NCBI GenBank assembly: GCA_011009095.1
Contig: VTPC01089958.1
Span: forward strand, 41,773-105,772
Direction of reading: 5' to 3'
DNA: 64,000 bases
Source: Ignelater luminosus
Taxonomy: Eukaryota > Arthropoda > Insecta > Coleoptera > Elateridae
Shown piece by piece: positions 46,489 through 55,839 of the stretch. The notes below the pieces were generated by a model that saw only the letters and a program-made list of their open reading frames with translations, searched no databases and was not told the origin of the DNA. The position numbers and the translations under genes are program-made. Positions within the stretch are counted from its first letter, which is position 1. Each line of letters starts with the position of its first letter.

Positions 46489-47045
46489 TTACTTTTTTCT
46501 GAGGTTTGAGAGCATGTTTATACATTTTAAGCAATTGTTAATATAAGCTTTAATCTTATCTTGTAACTTAGGAAACCAGTAAGTTTTAGTTATTAATTCA
46601 AGAATTTTTTCCAGACCTAAGTGACCCATTTTATCATGGTACAAATTCATGACTTGCTGTTCCATTAATTCAGGGACTAGAAAAAGCAATTTATTTTCAT
46701 GCTTTCTATAAATTAAACGGTTAACCAATTCATATTTAGAATGAGACCCTTCTTCTAATAATTGTTTTATTTTGGCTGCACCTGGATCGTGAACCTGTTG
46801 CAAAGACAAATTTTGCTCAAATGTATTTTCTTCCAAAATTAGTATGTTATGACATCTACTTAAGGCATCCACATGAGCCATTTGTTTCCCAGGCCTATGT
46901 TCTACAGTATAGTTAAAATTTTGGAGTTCTAAAGCCCAACGTGATATACGAGGATTAATATCCTTTTTGCTCAATGCTAACTTCAAACTGTTACAATCAG
47001 TTATTATTTTGAATTGAATGCCAGTTAAGTAAACTCAAAATCTCC
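46489..47045 (-). pseudogene. element 2, RNase H end and integrase start
   Basis: The frame 46986-46489 begins at ITDCNSLKLALSKKDINPRI, continues SRWALELQNFNYTVEHRPGK and HVDALSRCHN (end of RNase H), then MGHLGLEKILELITKTYWFP and INNCLKCI, the HHCC zinc finger of integrase. It stops at about that point, so the catalytic core of integrase is missing. Upstream (46990-47045) a frameshifted piece matches RNase H beta strands. Confidence 0.85.
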
Positions 47046-47060
47046 TCAAGGAATAGATAA

Positions 47061-47245
47061 TTGCCAAACATTTTTATACATAACTGTATACTAACAGCAC
47101 CAGGCTCAAAACAAAAGAAGTTAATGGCTACAGTGTATGGTAAAGAGCGCTATGTCATCCACTACAGGGCTCTCAAACAGGCATTGAAGCATGGTTTGCG
47201 ATTAATCAAGGTCCATCGGATTTTAGAATTTAAACAGAGAAATTA
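47061..47245 (+). pseudogene. family-B DNA polymerase fragment (Polinton/Maverick-like)
   Basis: The plus-strand frame contains GSKQKKLMATVYGKERYVIH, then YRALKQALKHGLRLIKVHRI and LEFKQ. The order K-L-x-x-T-x-x-D/G-K-x-x-Y-V-x-H-Y-x-x-L and G-L-x-x-x-K-V-H-R-x-L-x-F-x-Q is that of the protein-primed PolB of Polintons and related virus-like elements. About 55 residues remain, on the strand opposite to the host LTR element. It sits where that element's reverse transcriptase should be. Immediately after, a 46-bp tandem repeat begins. Confidence 0.65.
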
Positions 47246-47246
47246 T

Positions 47247-47384
47247 GTGTCATTAATGGTAATTGGAAATGATGATGTCATATACTCATTAAGTATCATT
47301 AATGGTAATTAGACATCATGATAACATAGACTCATTAAGTGTCATTAATGGTAATTAGAAATCGTGATGTCATCACCTTAATGA
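47247..47384 (+). repeat. 46-bp tandem repeat, three units
   Basis: Unit starts at 47247, 47293 and 47339. Each opens GTRTCATTAATGGTAATTRG and closes with ACTCATTAA. It directly follows the PolB fragment, so it may have formed when that fragment was inserted or may come from the same source. Confidence 0.9.
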
Positions 47385-47399
47385 GTTGGTCTAGAATCC

Positions 47400-48116
47400 G
47401 TATAGTATATCTACTTTTGATTCAAATTCTACAGTTGGTTTAGATGGTTTTTCACTAATTAAATATTGTTGCACCAGTGATTCAGTCTTTTGTTTAACTT
47501 CAAACTCTAAAGAATCATTAATTAACAAATCTTTTTGGTTATCTAAAACATCTCTATCAATTAATAATAATTATGAATTAAAGTTATTTGAATTCTGCTT
47601 CGATTTAGATATGCACACTTTGTTTTCTACAAAAGCTACAACCAAATCATTTTTAAAAATAAAGTCCCTACCTAAAACACAATCATATGTCATAGTGCCA
47701 TCTGGAACTCTGTGAAATAAAATTGTAGTTTCCACATTATTTACTATGATTCTGCTTTCAAAAATATTTAATACCTCCAGAACAGAAAAATTGATTCCTG
47801 TGAAGCTCTCATGACTATTAAAAGCTTTGATTAAATGTGTGGGTATTAGATGTTTTTTACACAGAGAAATCGGGCTACCTGTATCTATTAAGCTAATTGC
47901 ATTAAAACTACAAACTTTTGGTTCAAAATAAATATCAACGCAGCATTCATTACTTGAATCTAAAATAGACTTTTCAGCAAGTAATGCAGACATACTACCT
48001 GCTTGTGAAGACTCGGGTTGAGAATTTCCTTTGAATGCCTGATGATCCTTCTTAATTTGATCTTTTTTTTGGACATTCCTTGACCATATGAGATGTAGAT
48101 CCACGAAAAATAACAA
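47400..48116 (-). pseudogene. element 2, protease and linker
   Basis: The 48116-47571 frame carries ISLIDTGSPISLCKKHLIPT (aspartic protease, DTGS) and DCVLGRDFIFKNDLVVAF. It continues with a break into LLIDRDVLDNQKDLLINDSL and ISEKPSKPTVEFESKVDI (about 47400), where the reverse transcriptase should start, and stops matching there. Its start overlaps the end of gag in another frame. Confidence 0.8.
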
Positions 48117-48916
48117 GAACCTCTCTCACGTTTTGACAACCTGCAATTAGAAGCTACATGCCCTATTTTATTACAGTTATAACAACGCAATGATTTCTCA
48201 GCCTCGCAATTCTTCTTATTTGATTGACCATGTTGTGTTGACCCTTTTGTCAATTGTATTCCATTGTAGTTACTATGATCTAATTCATTCATCATTGTTA
48301 ATAATTTATTTAATGATGTAAATTCCTTTAGTCTTGCTTGGTTCCTTAATGTTATGTCTTCTATTCCTTTGACGACGTATTCAATAATCTCAGGTTCTTC
48401 CAGTTGCAATTTGTTAGCAAGTAAAACATTGTCGTGATAGTAATCGTTGAATGCTTTGTTCCTCTTCCACTTTCTTTGTCCAAAAATTCTTCTTGTTTTG
48501 AGTTTATTTTCTTTTCGACCAAACATATTAGTCAATTGCATTTCTAACTCCTTCCACGACAATTCTACATGTGAAGGCTTTGAATGAAACCAGTCTAGTG
48601 CTTTGCCACTTAGTTTATTTACTACTGCTAATGTCAAGATTCTATCTTCCACTTTGTACGTTTTCTGGATTAAATTAATTCTTTGAAACCATACATTAAT
48701 GTCTCCACTGCCATCGTATTGGCATAACAACTGGCATATATCACCATACTCTAATCCGCTATGTTTTGTTGATAAATCATCTTCCTGCTTTTGTGGCTTT
48801 CCTGACAGCTGTATAGTTTTCATTACTGTAGCGATGATATCTTCTACAGTCATCTCGATCTTTTGCTCTTGATCTGAGACACCATGCTCTGAATTATCTG
48901 GAATATCCTCATCCAT
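47960..48916 (-). pseudogene. element 2, gag with zinc knuckle
   Basis: A 318-codon frame opening MDEDIPDNSEHGVSDQEQ. Capsid-like motifs are YDGSGDINVWFQRINLIQKT, VVNKLSGKALDWFHS, WKELEMQLTNMFGRKENKLK and YYHDNVLLANKLQLEEPEII. The zinc knuckle CYNCNKIGHVASNC has the full C-X2-C-X4-H-X4-C pattern. The reading frame is intact to the knuckle and then shifts: the last 60 codons look out of frame relative to the protease. It is the best-preserved gene of this element. No open reverse transcriptase accompanies it. Confidence 0.85.
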
Positions 48917-49045
48917 CGCTTACGTGTATAACCTCACTTTCCGTCGTATGACTAATAATATTGTAAAAGTTTCAATTCGACTAATATTTTGTTTGTATAC
49001 GCAAGATACACAACCATAACATACCATAATAAACCATAGTAAAAT

Positions 49046-49182
49046 TGTAAGGAAAATCTTTTAATAAAACGCGCGGGTTACAGAACCAGAACAACGTTTA
49101 TTATCGTCTCTCCTTACACACATTACCAACTTCACTCTATATTCTTTTGACGCTAAATTTGAATTTAGAATTATTTCTTACA
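49046..49182 (-). repeat. LTR of element 2 (5' LTR)
   Basis: 137 bp, TG..CA ends, followed outside by CAAC. On the minus strand the internal sequence right after it (ATTTTACTATGG) does not show an obvious primer-binding site. Confidence 0.9.
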
Positions 49183-49244
49183 CAACAAAGTTTTATATAA
49201 AGAAACTAACATACAAAACTTTAGTATTTATTGCATAAATTATA

Positions 49245-50010
49245 CAGGGTGTTAAATCTGCACCGCAATCGGAAAGTACCATGATATTCTGTAAAGATAA
49301 ACTAACAAGAAACTTAAACAAAAAAATTTATTCCGCCCGTTGCACAGTATAAGATTAAGATCTGGCTAATCTAGAGGGCAAAATTGCTAAAGACAATTTT
49401 AGAATTACAGCAATTATTACTAGAATCTTCAAAACGGCAAAAAAAGTAAACATTCGGTTGACTTAGAGACAAAATCTTTTCTTGTTGGGTTGAGCTGCAA
49501 TAATTTTTAGAGAATCTCGAATTTTCAAGCTAATAACACCATTAGTATTAGAAATGCATAATTCTTTTTTGAATCCTACGATAAAGCGTTTAACTTCCAC
49601 ACTATCTCCATCCTTCAGTTATCCATCGGGACATTCGACCAGGATTGGATATTGCTTCGAAATAAATCGCTGGTGTGCGTGCAAAGCGGTATAAGTCTAC
49701 ATTTGGTGACAAACGTGATAAGTGCAGAAGGTTTCACAAAATATCTCGCTCTATGAGCGTGCAAAGAGACATAAGTCAATATGTAACGGACAAATGCCCA
49801 AAAGTATGCACTAAGCCCGTTAAGATCCATGTTGATGTTAAATTCCGTAGCTCATGCCGAAGATTAGGGGGTTCAGATAAAATAGCCTTAATACACAAAT
49901 GAAAGGCTCACAAAACCCAAAGATTTTTACTAACGTCAAAACGATGTTCAAGATAGAGGGCGCCAGGAAACAGTTACACTAAATGATATAATCCGTCGAC
50001 GAACGCCCTG
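49245..50010. mobile_element. short TIR element with TA target site
   Basis: It begins CAGGGTGTTAAATC after TTATA and ends GACGAACGCCCTG before TATAA. Terminal 9-10 bases are inverted with one change, and TA flanks both sides. The 766-bp interior has only weak frames on both strands (49615-49902) and no recognised transposase, so it is likely non-autonomous. Confidence 0.65.
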
Positions 50011-50012
50011 TA

Positions 50013-50630
50013 TAAGGATGACCGTAAGAAATATCACTCTGTATACAGAAACTTGAAATTGTATCTGGATGCAAAGTGTACCCTCAACTTACCCGTAGGG
50101 CTTAAATTAACCCCATAAATGACTTAAAAACACACAGATATCATGATCTATGATAAGTTCTAGCTTCTCTCTCTCATAACTGAAATAGACTTTATAAAAC
50201 ATTGACTTCTTAAAACTTTTAAATTAATAAAAGCAAAATTTAGATTCTTTGTTACTAGAAACCTGGGACACTCACAACACAATACATTACTTGACTATCA
50301 ATCAAAGTAATACTTAACAAATAAAATACCAATCTAGGTAACACACAATGAATTTATTGTAACTTTAAAATGCAGAAAGGAAAATAATTAACAAAGGTTC
50401 AAATCTTGGCAACTTAAATTAGATTTAATGATAACATTAAAATGAGTTCAATATAAAATATTAAAATGAATTAAAAAGGCATCAGTTACAAACATAAACA
50501 AGCAACCTTTTGAAAAGACTTTACATAAGGAAAATGCCGTAACTTTGTGCAAACGAGTATGATGAACTCGCTATTGTAATTTTAAAGATTATAAAACAAA
50601 ACAAAAGATTTTATTAATTAGAGAAACTTA
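50013..50630. other. AT-rich spacer
   Basis: I see no gene, array or terminal repeat in it. Confidence 0.5.
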
Positions 50631-50639
50631 GATTCCAGT

Positions 50640-51860
50640 TTTCCTCCATCTCTTTCTGAGTTTCCACCTGACATTTTGAATTGCCTCGATGACAACAGTG
50701 ACATTGATCCTTCTTATAATCCTGTGAAAGGTTCGAGCGCGGCATAGTCTGATGACAATGATATAGTACCGAAAAAGCGAAAGAGAAACAAAAGTATCTT
50801 CCACCACACTAAACACTTGCTAAAATATATGAAGAGTATCTAAAACAAAAATTTACATCTACCTCTACATACCGACCTGTGAGCAGAAAAGTTTACAAAA
50901 ACATTTTTCACGAAATGAAGATAACTATAAAACAACCAGAAAAGGACACCTGCTCAAATTGTGACCAACTACGTATGAAAAGTAGTGCAAATGTCGAGAA
51001 CATAGACGAACTCACTAGACAACTTGTCAATCATCAAGCCGAAGCAAACTATACGCATATAAATCAAAAAGGAATGACAAGGAAACCTACAAAAACGATG
51101 CCTCTACGAAAGTGTACACATGTGACATGCAGCAATGTCTTCCAACACCTGATCTGTTTAGGTTCATTGCATTTTATGAGACAGCTATGGACATTCAATC
51201 TGACTGTGCATGATTGCATTACCAAACAATCTTTTAATTACATGTGGCATGAAGTAGTTGGTGGACGAGGCGCAAACCAAGTTGCTTCTTGCTTGTATAA
51301 GCAACTTTTTGAGCTTCCTATGGATGTCAAACATATTCCGATACGTGTGGTGGCCAAAATAAGAATACACACGTTGTCGCAATGTTTTGTACCTTACCAC
51401 AAAATAACCAACATTTGGAAACCATTGACCACAAGTTCCTTGTAGCTGGACATACGCATATGGAATGCGAAAGCGATCATTCCTTGATAGAAAGAACAAG
51501 GAAGAAATACGGAACCCTGATAAATCATCCCCATGACTGGATGCAACTAATGAGGCAAACAGGTAAAGGGAGGACTTTTACGATGATGCTTCGTTGTTGA
51601 AGAATTCTCTACAGCAAAAGAAAGTAAATGAAGATTGAGAAAAGTTTGTTTGGAAGACTGTGAAGTGGCTACGATACGACAGGCAACAAGACATCATTAG
51701 ATGCTTTAGAGCCATTTAAGACAATCAGCTTTAAGCGAAGAAGCCGCAGTGATGTGCCTTTGAATCCAAAGCTTTGTCACGAAGGCGCAATACCTATTTC
51801 CAAAAAGAAGAAGCAAAACTTAATGGAATTGCTGCCATATGTATTTTTTTTGTATTTAAA
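50640..51860 (+). pseudogene. uncharacterised repeat-borne gene family B
   Basis: The upstream frame gives PKKRKRNKSIFHHTKHLLKY. The main frame (50879) reads SRKVYKNIFHEMKITIKQPE, DTCSNCDQLRMK (a Cys pair), LRQLWTFNL-like text, NYMWHEVVGGRGANQVASCL and YKQLFELPMDVKHI. After a shift: TIDHKFLVAGHTHMECESDH (51420) and LINHPHDWMQLMRQTGKGR. Near the end FKRRSRSDVPLNPKLCHEGA and IPISKKKKQNLMELLPY. The H-E-V-x-G-R-G-A-N and GHTHxECDxDH blocks are metal-binding-like and resemble a DDE or phosphoesterase core. Proteins with this layout are known to me only as uncharacterised multicopy proteins of insects; a transposase is likely. This copy lacks part of the segment between PMDVKHI and TIDHKFL. Confidence 0.65.
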
Positions 51861-51869
51861 TAAACGAAT

Positions 51870-52200
51870 TCAGTGAATGAAAGTGTTTTATAAATAATAC
51901 ATATACAGTAGAAACAAACATTCTAAGACTTGTTGATTTTCTTACATTTAGAGTTGAAATCTGCGATATTTCTATTCGTACCTTTTCTCAAATTTTTACT
52001 TTATTGACTTAGACCCCTTTGCACGAGCGCCAGCGAAATAATCAGCATGGCATTATTTTTTTCTTAGTGATATCTTCATATCGTTGTATTGCATTTTTTC
52101 GTTCATTCTTCCGTAAACAAATGGGGCGTTATGGAGTTCCCAATTATTTTTATATAATATGCCCATTACAGCACAATGGCATGATATTGTATTCTTGCGT
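51870..52200. other. spacer
   Basis: AT-rich, no recognised gene. It separates plus-strand family B from two minus-strand relics. Confidence 0.5.
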
Positions 52201-52208
52201 TTACATAT

Positions 52209-52835
52209 TTATCCAAAATCCGACGCAGTAAGTCGATTGCGACTCATAGCTTTCCACTGTAAATTTTCATGTTGACCCCTCGTTTGTGTTTTTATTATTC
52301 TACTATCAACTGCTTGGGTATCCATTTGATGCAAAATGCGCTGTTTCTCTATTGCAAAATCTTCCTTATTCATAGTTGGCTTTGCTGCATCACGTTCGTA
52401 TTCTGTATCTGTATTTACAACAGGTTTCGTAACATACACCCGTTTCTCTCTTTGTATTCTTCTTCTTTCTGCAATCTTCAGTCTTCGATTTGAAAATGTT
52501 TTAAAGAAGACATTGCGTAGCTGTCCCAAGAAGGGCCAGTATTAAAAGACAAACCAGCTCCTAGACATTGCCGTAGATACGATCCTCTTTTGCAAAAATT
52601 GACCATTTTCCCACCAGAAAATTTTGAGACGAGGGACATATATCGTTCTGCATAATTTGTTGTCGCATTGCTGAAAAGATTTTACTTTGCTTCAGTAACG
52701 GAACGTAACTGGTTTCATTTTGGTTTTTTCTTGTACGGTATTCTGTTCGACAATCTATGTGTTGTCCAAACACGTGGTATGGTCCATTTGATCCCGTTTT
52801 AAAATTGTTGGTAATAGCAGAGCCTACTGCTACGC
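52209..52835 (-). pseudogene. Mutator-like transposase C-terminus fused to YqaJ-type nuclease, copy 1
   Basis: Reading down from about 52800: NGPYHVFGQHIDCRTEYRTR, ETSYVPLLKQSKIF, then in a second frame NYAERYMSLVSKFSGGKMVN and FCKRGSYLRQCLGAGLSFNT, then NRRLKIAERRRIQREKRVYV, and finally KTQTRGQHENLQWKAMSRNR with LTASDFG. The first blocks are those at the end of Mutator-like transposases of insects. The TRGQxxNxxWxxxRxxRLTASxFG block opens a YqaJ/lambda-exonuclease-type domain, which is cut off before its catalytic residues. It lies directly downstream of family A copy 2 on the same strand. Confidence 0.65.
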
Positions 52836-52839
52836 CCAA

Positions 52840-54087
52840 TCGTGGAATGTGCGACTTTAAGATTTAACATCCAACAGTAGTCAGTTACCATGCTCACATT
52901 CCATCTTCCTTGGTATCTCTTTTCCGTCTTTTTTATATCTTTGTGGAATCTTTCCTCCTGCTTCTCACGTACTGTACCAAGATTTTTGGGAACGTAGTCC
53001 AGGTGCAAATCTAGAAAATGCACCTTTAAACTCATGTTACAGTCTAAATCTTTGAATTTGTCTAACATATTTGGGACAATATTTTTATAATCTTCGTCTT
53101 TTTTGTTGCCAAGAAACTTTATAACAACATCCTTGAAGGCTTAACACGCTTGTTTTTCTGCTTCTTTTATTCTAGATTCAAAATTGTCGTCTTTCATAAG
53201 CTTCCTTATATCCGGCCCAACAAAACTACCCTCCTTTATCTTTGCTTCTGATAAACCTGGAAACTGACTGCAAAGATACTTGAAACCCTCTCCATCTATT
53301 TTGATGACTTCACAAATTGTTTCATTAGCCCTAGTTAATATCTAACGGAGAAAGCAAAACTTTGCTTGGCTCTGCTAAACTTTCTCTTTCAATGTTTGTC
53401 ATACCAGGTTTTAAGGGTTGTCTTGGTAGCCACAATTTTTCACAATAGTGCTGCTTTCTATCACAACTGTCCCACTCACACAAAAAACAAGTATATTTGG
53501 TATAACCGCTTTGTAGTTCAAGTAACAAAGAAAGTACCTTTAACTCACCATAATTTCTGATCTTTATAACAAATTTTAATTAAAAGTACTAGCTCAAGAT
53601 TTTTGTAACACTCTTTCAAGTGGACAAAATGTCCCACTGGGGAAGAAGACTCCTTTTCGACGAATCAATGAACAATTTCCATTCAGAAACATTGTAGTCA
53701 ATGTGGAATTGTTCCATGAGTCCACTTACATCATTACAGAAAACTAGTGCATCTTCTTAGGAGAAATATTGAGCAAAGTCTTTCTCTGTTCCTAAGCCAG
53801 TAAATAGCTAATAGATTATTTTTCTTCAACCTTGAACCTAAACGTTCAGCGGAATCTTTAGGAAGGTTTAAGTCCCTCACCAAATCATTTAATTCAGATT
53901 GCTCAAACAGTTTTGGTGCATCACTGTCACGATTATAATCAACACTTTTATCATCCAGTTCATTAGCACAGGCTTGAGAAGCCATTTCATAATCACACAC
54001 ATCATCTAATTTATCTGGTCGTAAAGGAACATGTACTTCTGGTCCGTGAAGTACAGGACGTATCGCAGATCGAAGGTTTGGATACAA
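52840..54087 (-). pseudogene. uncharacterised repeat-borne gene family A, copy 2
   Basis: The start at 54087 reads MYPNLRSAIRPVLHGPEVHV, then SELNDLVRDLNLPKDSAERL and GSRLKKNNLL. In later frames come FCNDVSGLMEQFHIDYNVSE, WKLFIDSSKRSLLPQ, YTKYTCFLCEWDSC, KVLLSPLDI, FKYLCSQFPGLSEAKIKEGS, FVGPDIRKLMKDDNFES, CNMSLKVHFLDLHLDYVPKN and ERFHKDIKKTEKRYQGRWNV. It covers more of the family than copy 1, including the N-terminus and the QGRWN block. It has at least five breaks. Conserved Cys and His are few. The function is unknown. The layout with a nearby nuclease suggests a mobile-element origin. Confidence 0.7.
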
Positions 54088-54099
54088 AATGTCCTTTCT

Positions 54100-54580
54100 G
54101 TTTTTTAAATTGAATCCATGTATTACACATGAACAAAAATAACAGTCATCGCTATGATTGGTTGGTTCTCTTCAAACCATAGGCACTCCAAAGCGAAAAG
54201 ACTGTTTTTTTTTCTTGCGACCACTGTGAAATTAGGAGACCAAGACAAACCTTGGGTTTTGTTCAATATATGTTGAAAAGCTTTTGCTTTTAGAATAGAA
54301 TTTTGCTATTTAGATTGTTACTGTTATAAAGATTTATCAATTAGCCATACTGGCTGCAACAGCGTATTGTCATTGAGTAAAGGATTTGTGAAAGAGGCGC
54401 AAACCCTATACAAAACAGCGTTCCAATATTGCTATCTCAGTCTGCTTAGTTCCCTGCACCTCACCATCTACAAACTATTAGTTGCATAGTGCTGCGACAA
54501 CAAATTCACCACTTGACGTTTGAAATAACTGGTTTATTCTCACAAAATAACCCGTTTCCAGATGTTTACTCACAAAAATA
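54100..54580. other. spacer
   Basis: No recognised gene. TCACAAAATAACCCG and TCACAAAAATACAATTC near 54540-54590 form a short direct repeat. Confidence 0.4.
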
Positions 54581-54589
54581 CAATTCAAA

Positions 54590-55412
54590 GTAATTGCAGC
54601 GAGGATTTTAAGAAAGTACTTTTGGCTAGGTTACCTATGAAAATATTAAATAGGTCGGAAGATGGGTGCCGCATGAACTGACTGAAAGGCAGCAAGAGAA
54701 CCGAAAAACCACTTGTGAAATGCTGCTCTCCCGGTTCAAAAGGAAGTCTTTTTTGCATCGAATCGTTACGGGTGTATTTCTCCAATCCCAAGCGTAAACG
54801 ATCGTATGGTCCGCCCGGCCACAAGCCAAAATCAACGGCCAAACCAAATCGCTTCGGCCGCAAGGCAATGCTGTGTGTTTTCTGGGATCAGCATGGTATT
54901 ATTTGGTACGAGCTATTAAAACCAGGTGAAACAGTTGACGGTGCACGCTACCAACGACAATTGGCCGATTTGAACAGCGCTATACACCGAAAACGCCCAG
55001 AATATGCCGATCGGCGTCACAAAGTAATTTTTCTTGATGACAATGCACCACCACATCGAACAAGAGCGACCCGGGAATTGGTGGAGACGTACGATTGGAA
55101 ACCGCTGGTGCATGCGGCTTACTCACCAGACTTGGCGCCTTCCGATTATCATTTGTTTGCATCGATGGGCCACGCACTTTCCGAGCAGCGCTTCAATTCT
55201 CACGAAGAAGCCAAAAAATGGCTCGATGATTGGTTTGCGGCCAAAGACGGCCAATTTTTTTGGCGCGGCATTCACAAATTGCCTGAGAGATGGGTAAAAT
55301 GTGTCGCTAGCGATGGCTATTATTTTGAAGATTAAATTTGTAACCATTTTTTGTTAATAAACGTTTAAAATTGAAAAAAAAGTCTCATTTCATAGGTATA
55401 CACCTATGTACC
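54590..55412 (+). mobile_element. third mariner lineage, 5'-damaged
   Basis: Frameshifted N-terminal pieces (54663-54770) give VPHELTERQQENRK-like text and SRFKRKSFLHRIVTG. From 54780 the frame is open to a stop at 55333: YFSNPKRKRSYGPPGHKPKS, MLCVFWDQHGIIWYELLKPG, HKVIFLDDNAPPHRTRATRE (second catalytic Asp), HAAYSPDLAPSDYHLFASMG (third) and HKLPERWVKCVASDGYYFED. The DEKW block with the first Asp is lost where SLRVYFS replaces it. The 3' end reads AAGTCTCATTTCATAGGTAT. Its long open C-terminal part suggests moderate age. It directly abuts a LINE fragment, in which it may have inserted. Confidence 0.85.
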
Positions 55413-55830
55413 TTGGAGCGTACATTGACAAGGATGGGCTGGGAAGTACGAAAATAAAAGAACGAATTAAACAAAACAGAAAAATAATAAAGTGCCTAGA
55501 CTCTTTCTGGTGATACCGAAATATATCCAATAAGAACTAAATGAGAATCGGCAAAACTATGGTAGAATCTGTGTTATGCTATAGGTCAGAGGTATGGACA
55601 AACGAAGAAGTCAGAACTCGAATGAACGCTAGAGACACGATTGTGAAAAGAATATAAGGAAGAAGTTTGAAATGGTATAGACACCTTTTAAGAATGCCAG
55701 ACGAGCGTTGGCCAACGAGAGTTGGAAGCCACCAGGTAGAAGAAAGAGAGGAAGAGCTCGACGGTCATGAAATAATGGAATCAGGGAAAGACTCTTGGAT
55801 CACACTAGAAGCTTGACAGCATTCCTGAGA
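55413..55830 (+). pseudogene. LINE C-terminal fragment
   Basis: It reads MYLGAYIDKDGLGSTKIKER, IKQNRKIIKCLDSFWWYRNI, TKMRIGKTMVESVLCYRSEV, SLKWYRHLLRMPDERWPTRV. The YLGxxI..DG, ES.L.YG.E.W and KWYGHLxRMxxxRWP motifs are those of the C-terminus of RTE-like non-LTR elements. Several stops occur. The mariner just upstream ends at the first residue of this match. Confidence 0.75.
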
Positions 55831-55839
55831 TTTTTCGTT

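Larger units (their letters stand above)
45929..49182 (-). mobile_element. LTR retrotransposon 2 with both LTRs and a 4-bp target duplication
   Basis: Two direct repeats, 45929-46059 and 49046-49182, start TGTAAG and end CTTACA. CAAC flanks both outer edges (45925-45928 and 49183-49186). gag, protease and the RNase H/integrase start lie between them on the minus strand. The element is 3.25 kb, shorter than an intact gypsy element, because most of the reverse transcriptase and the integrase end are missing and foreign DNA is present. The very short LTRs (131 and 137 bp) suit the mag-like part of the Ty3/gypsy group. Confidence 0.9.
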
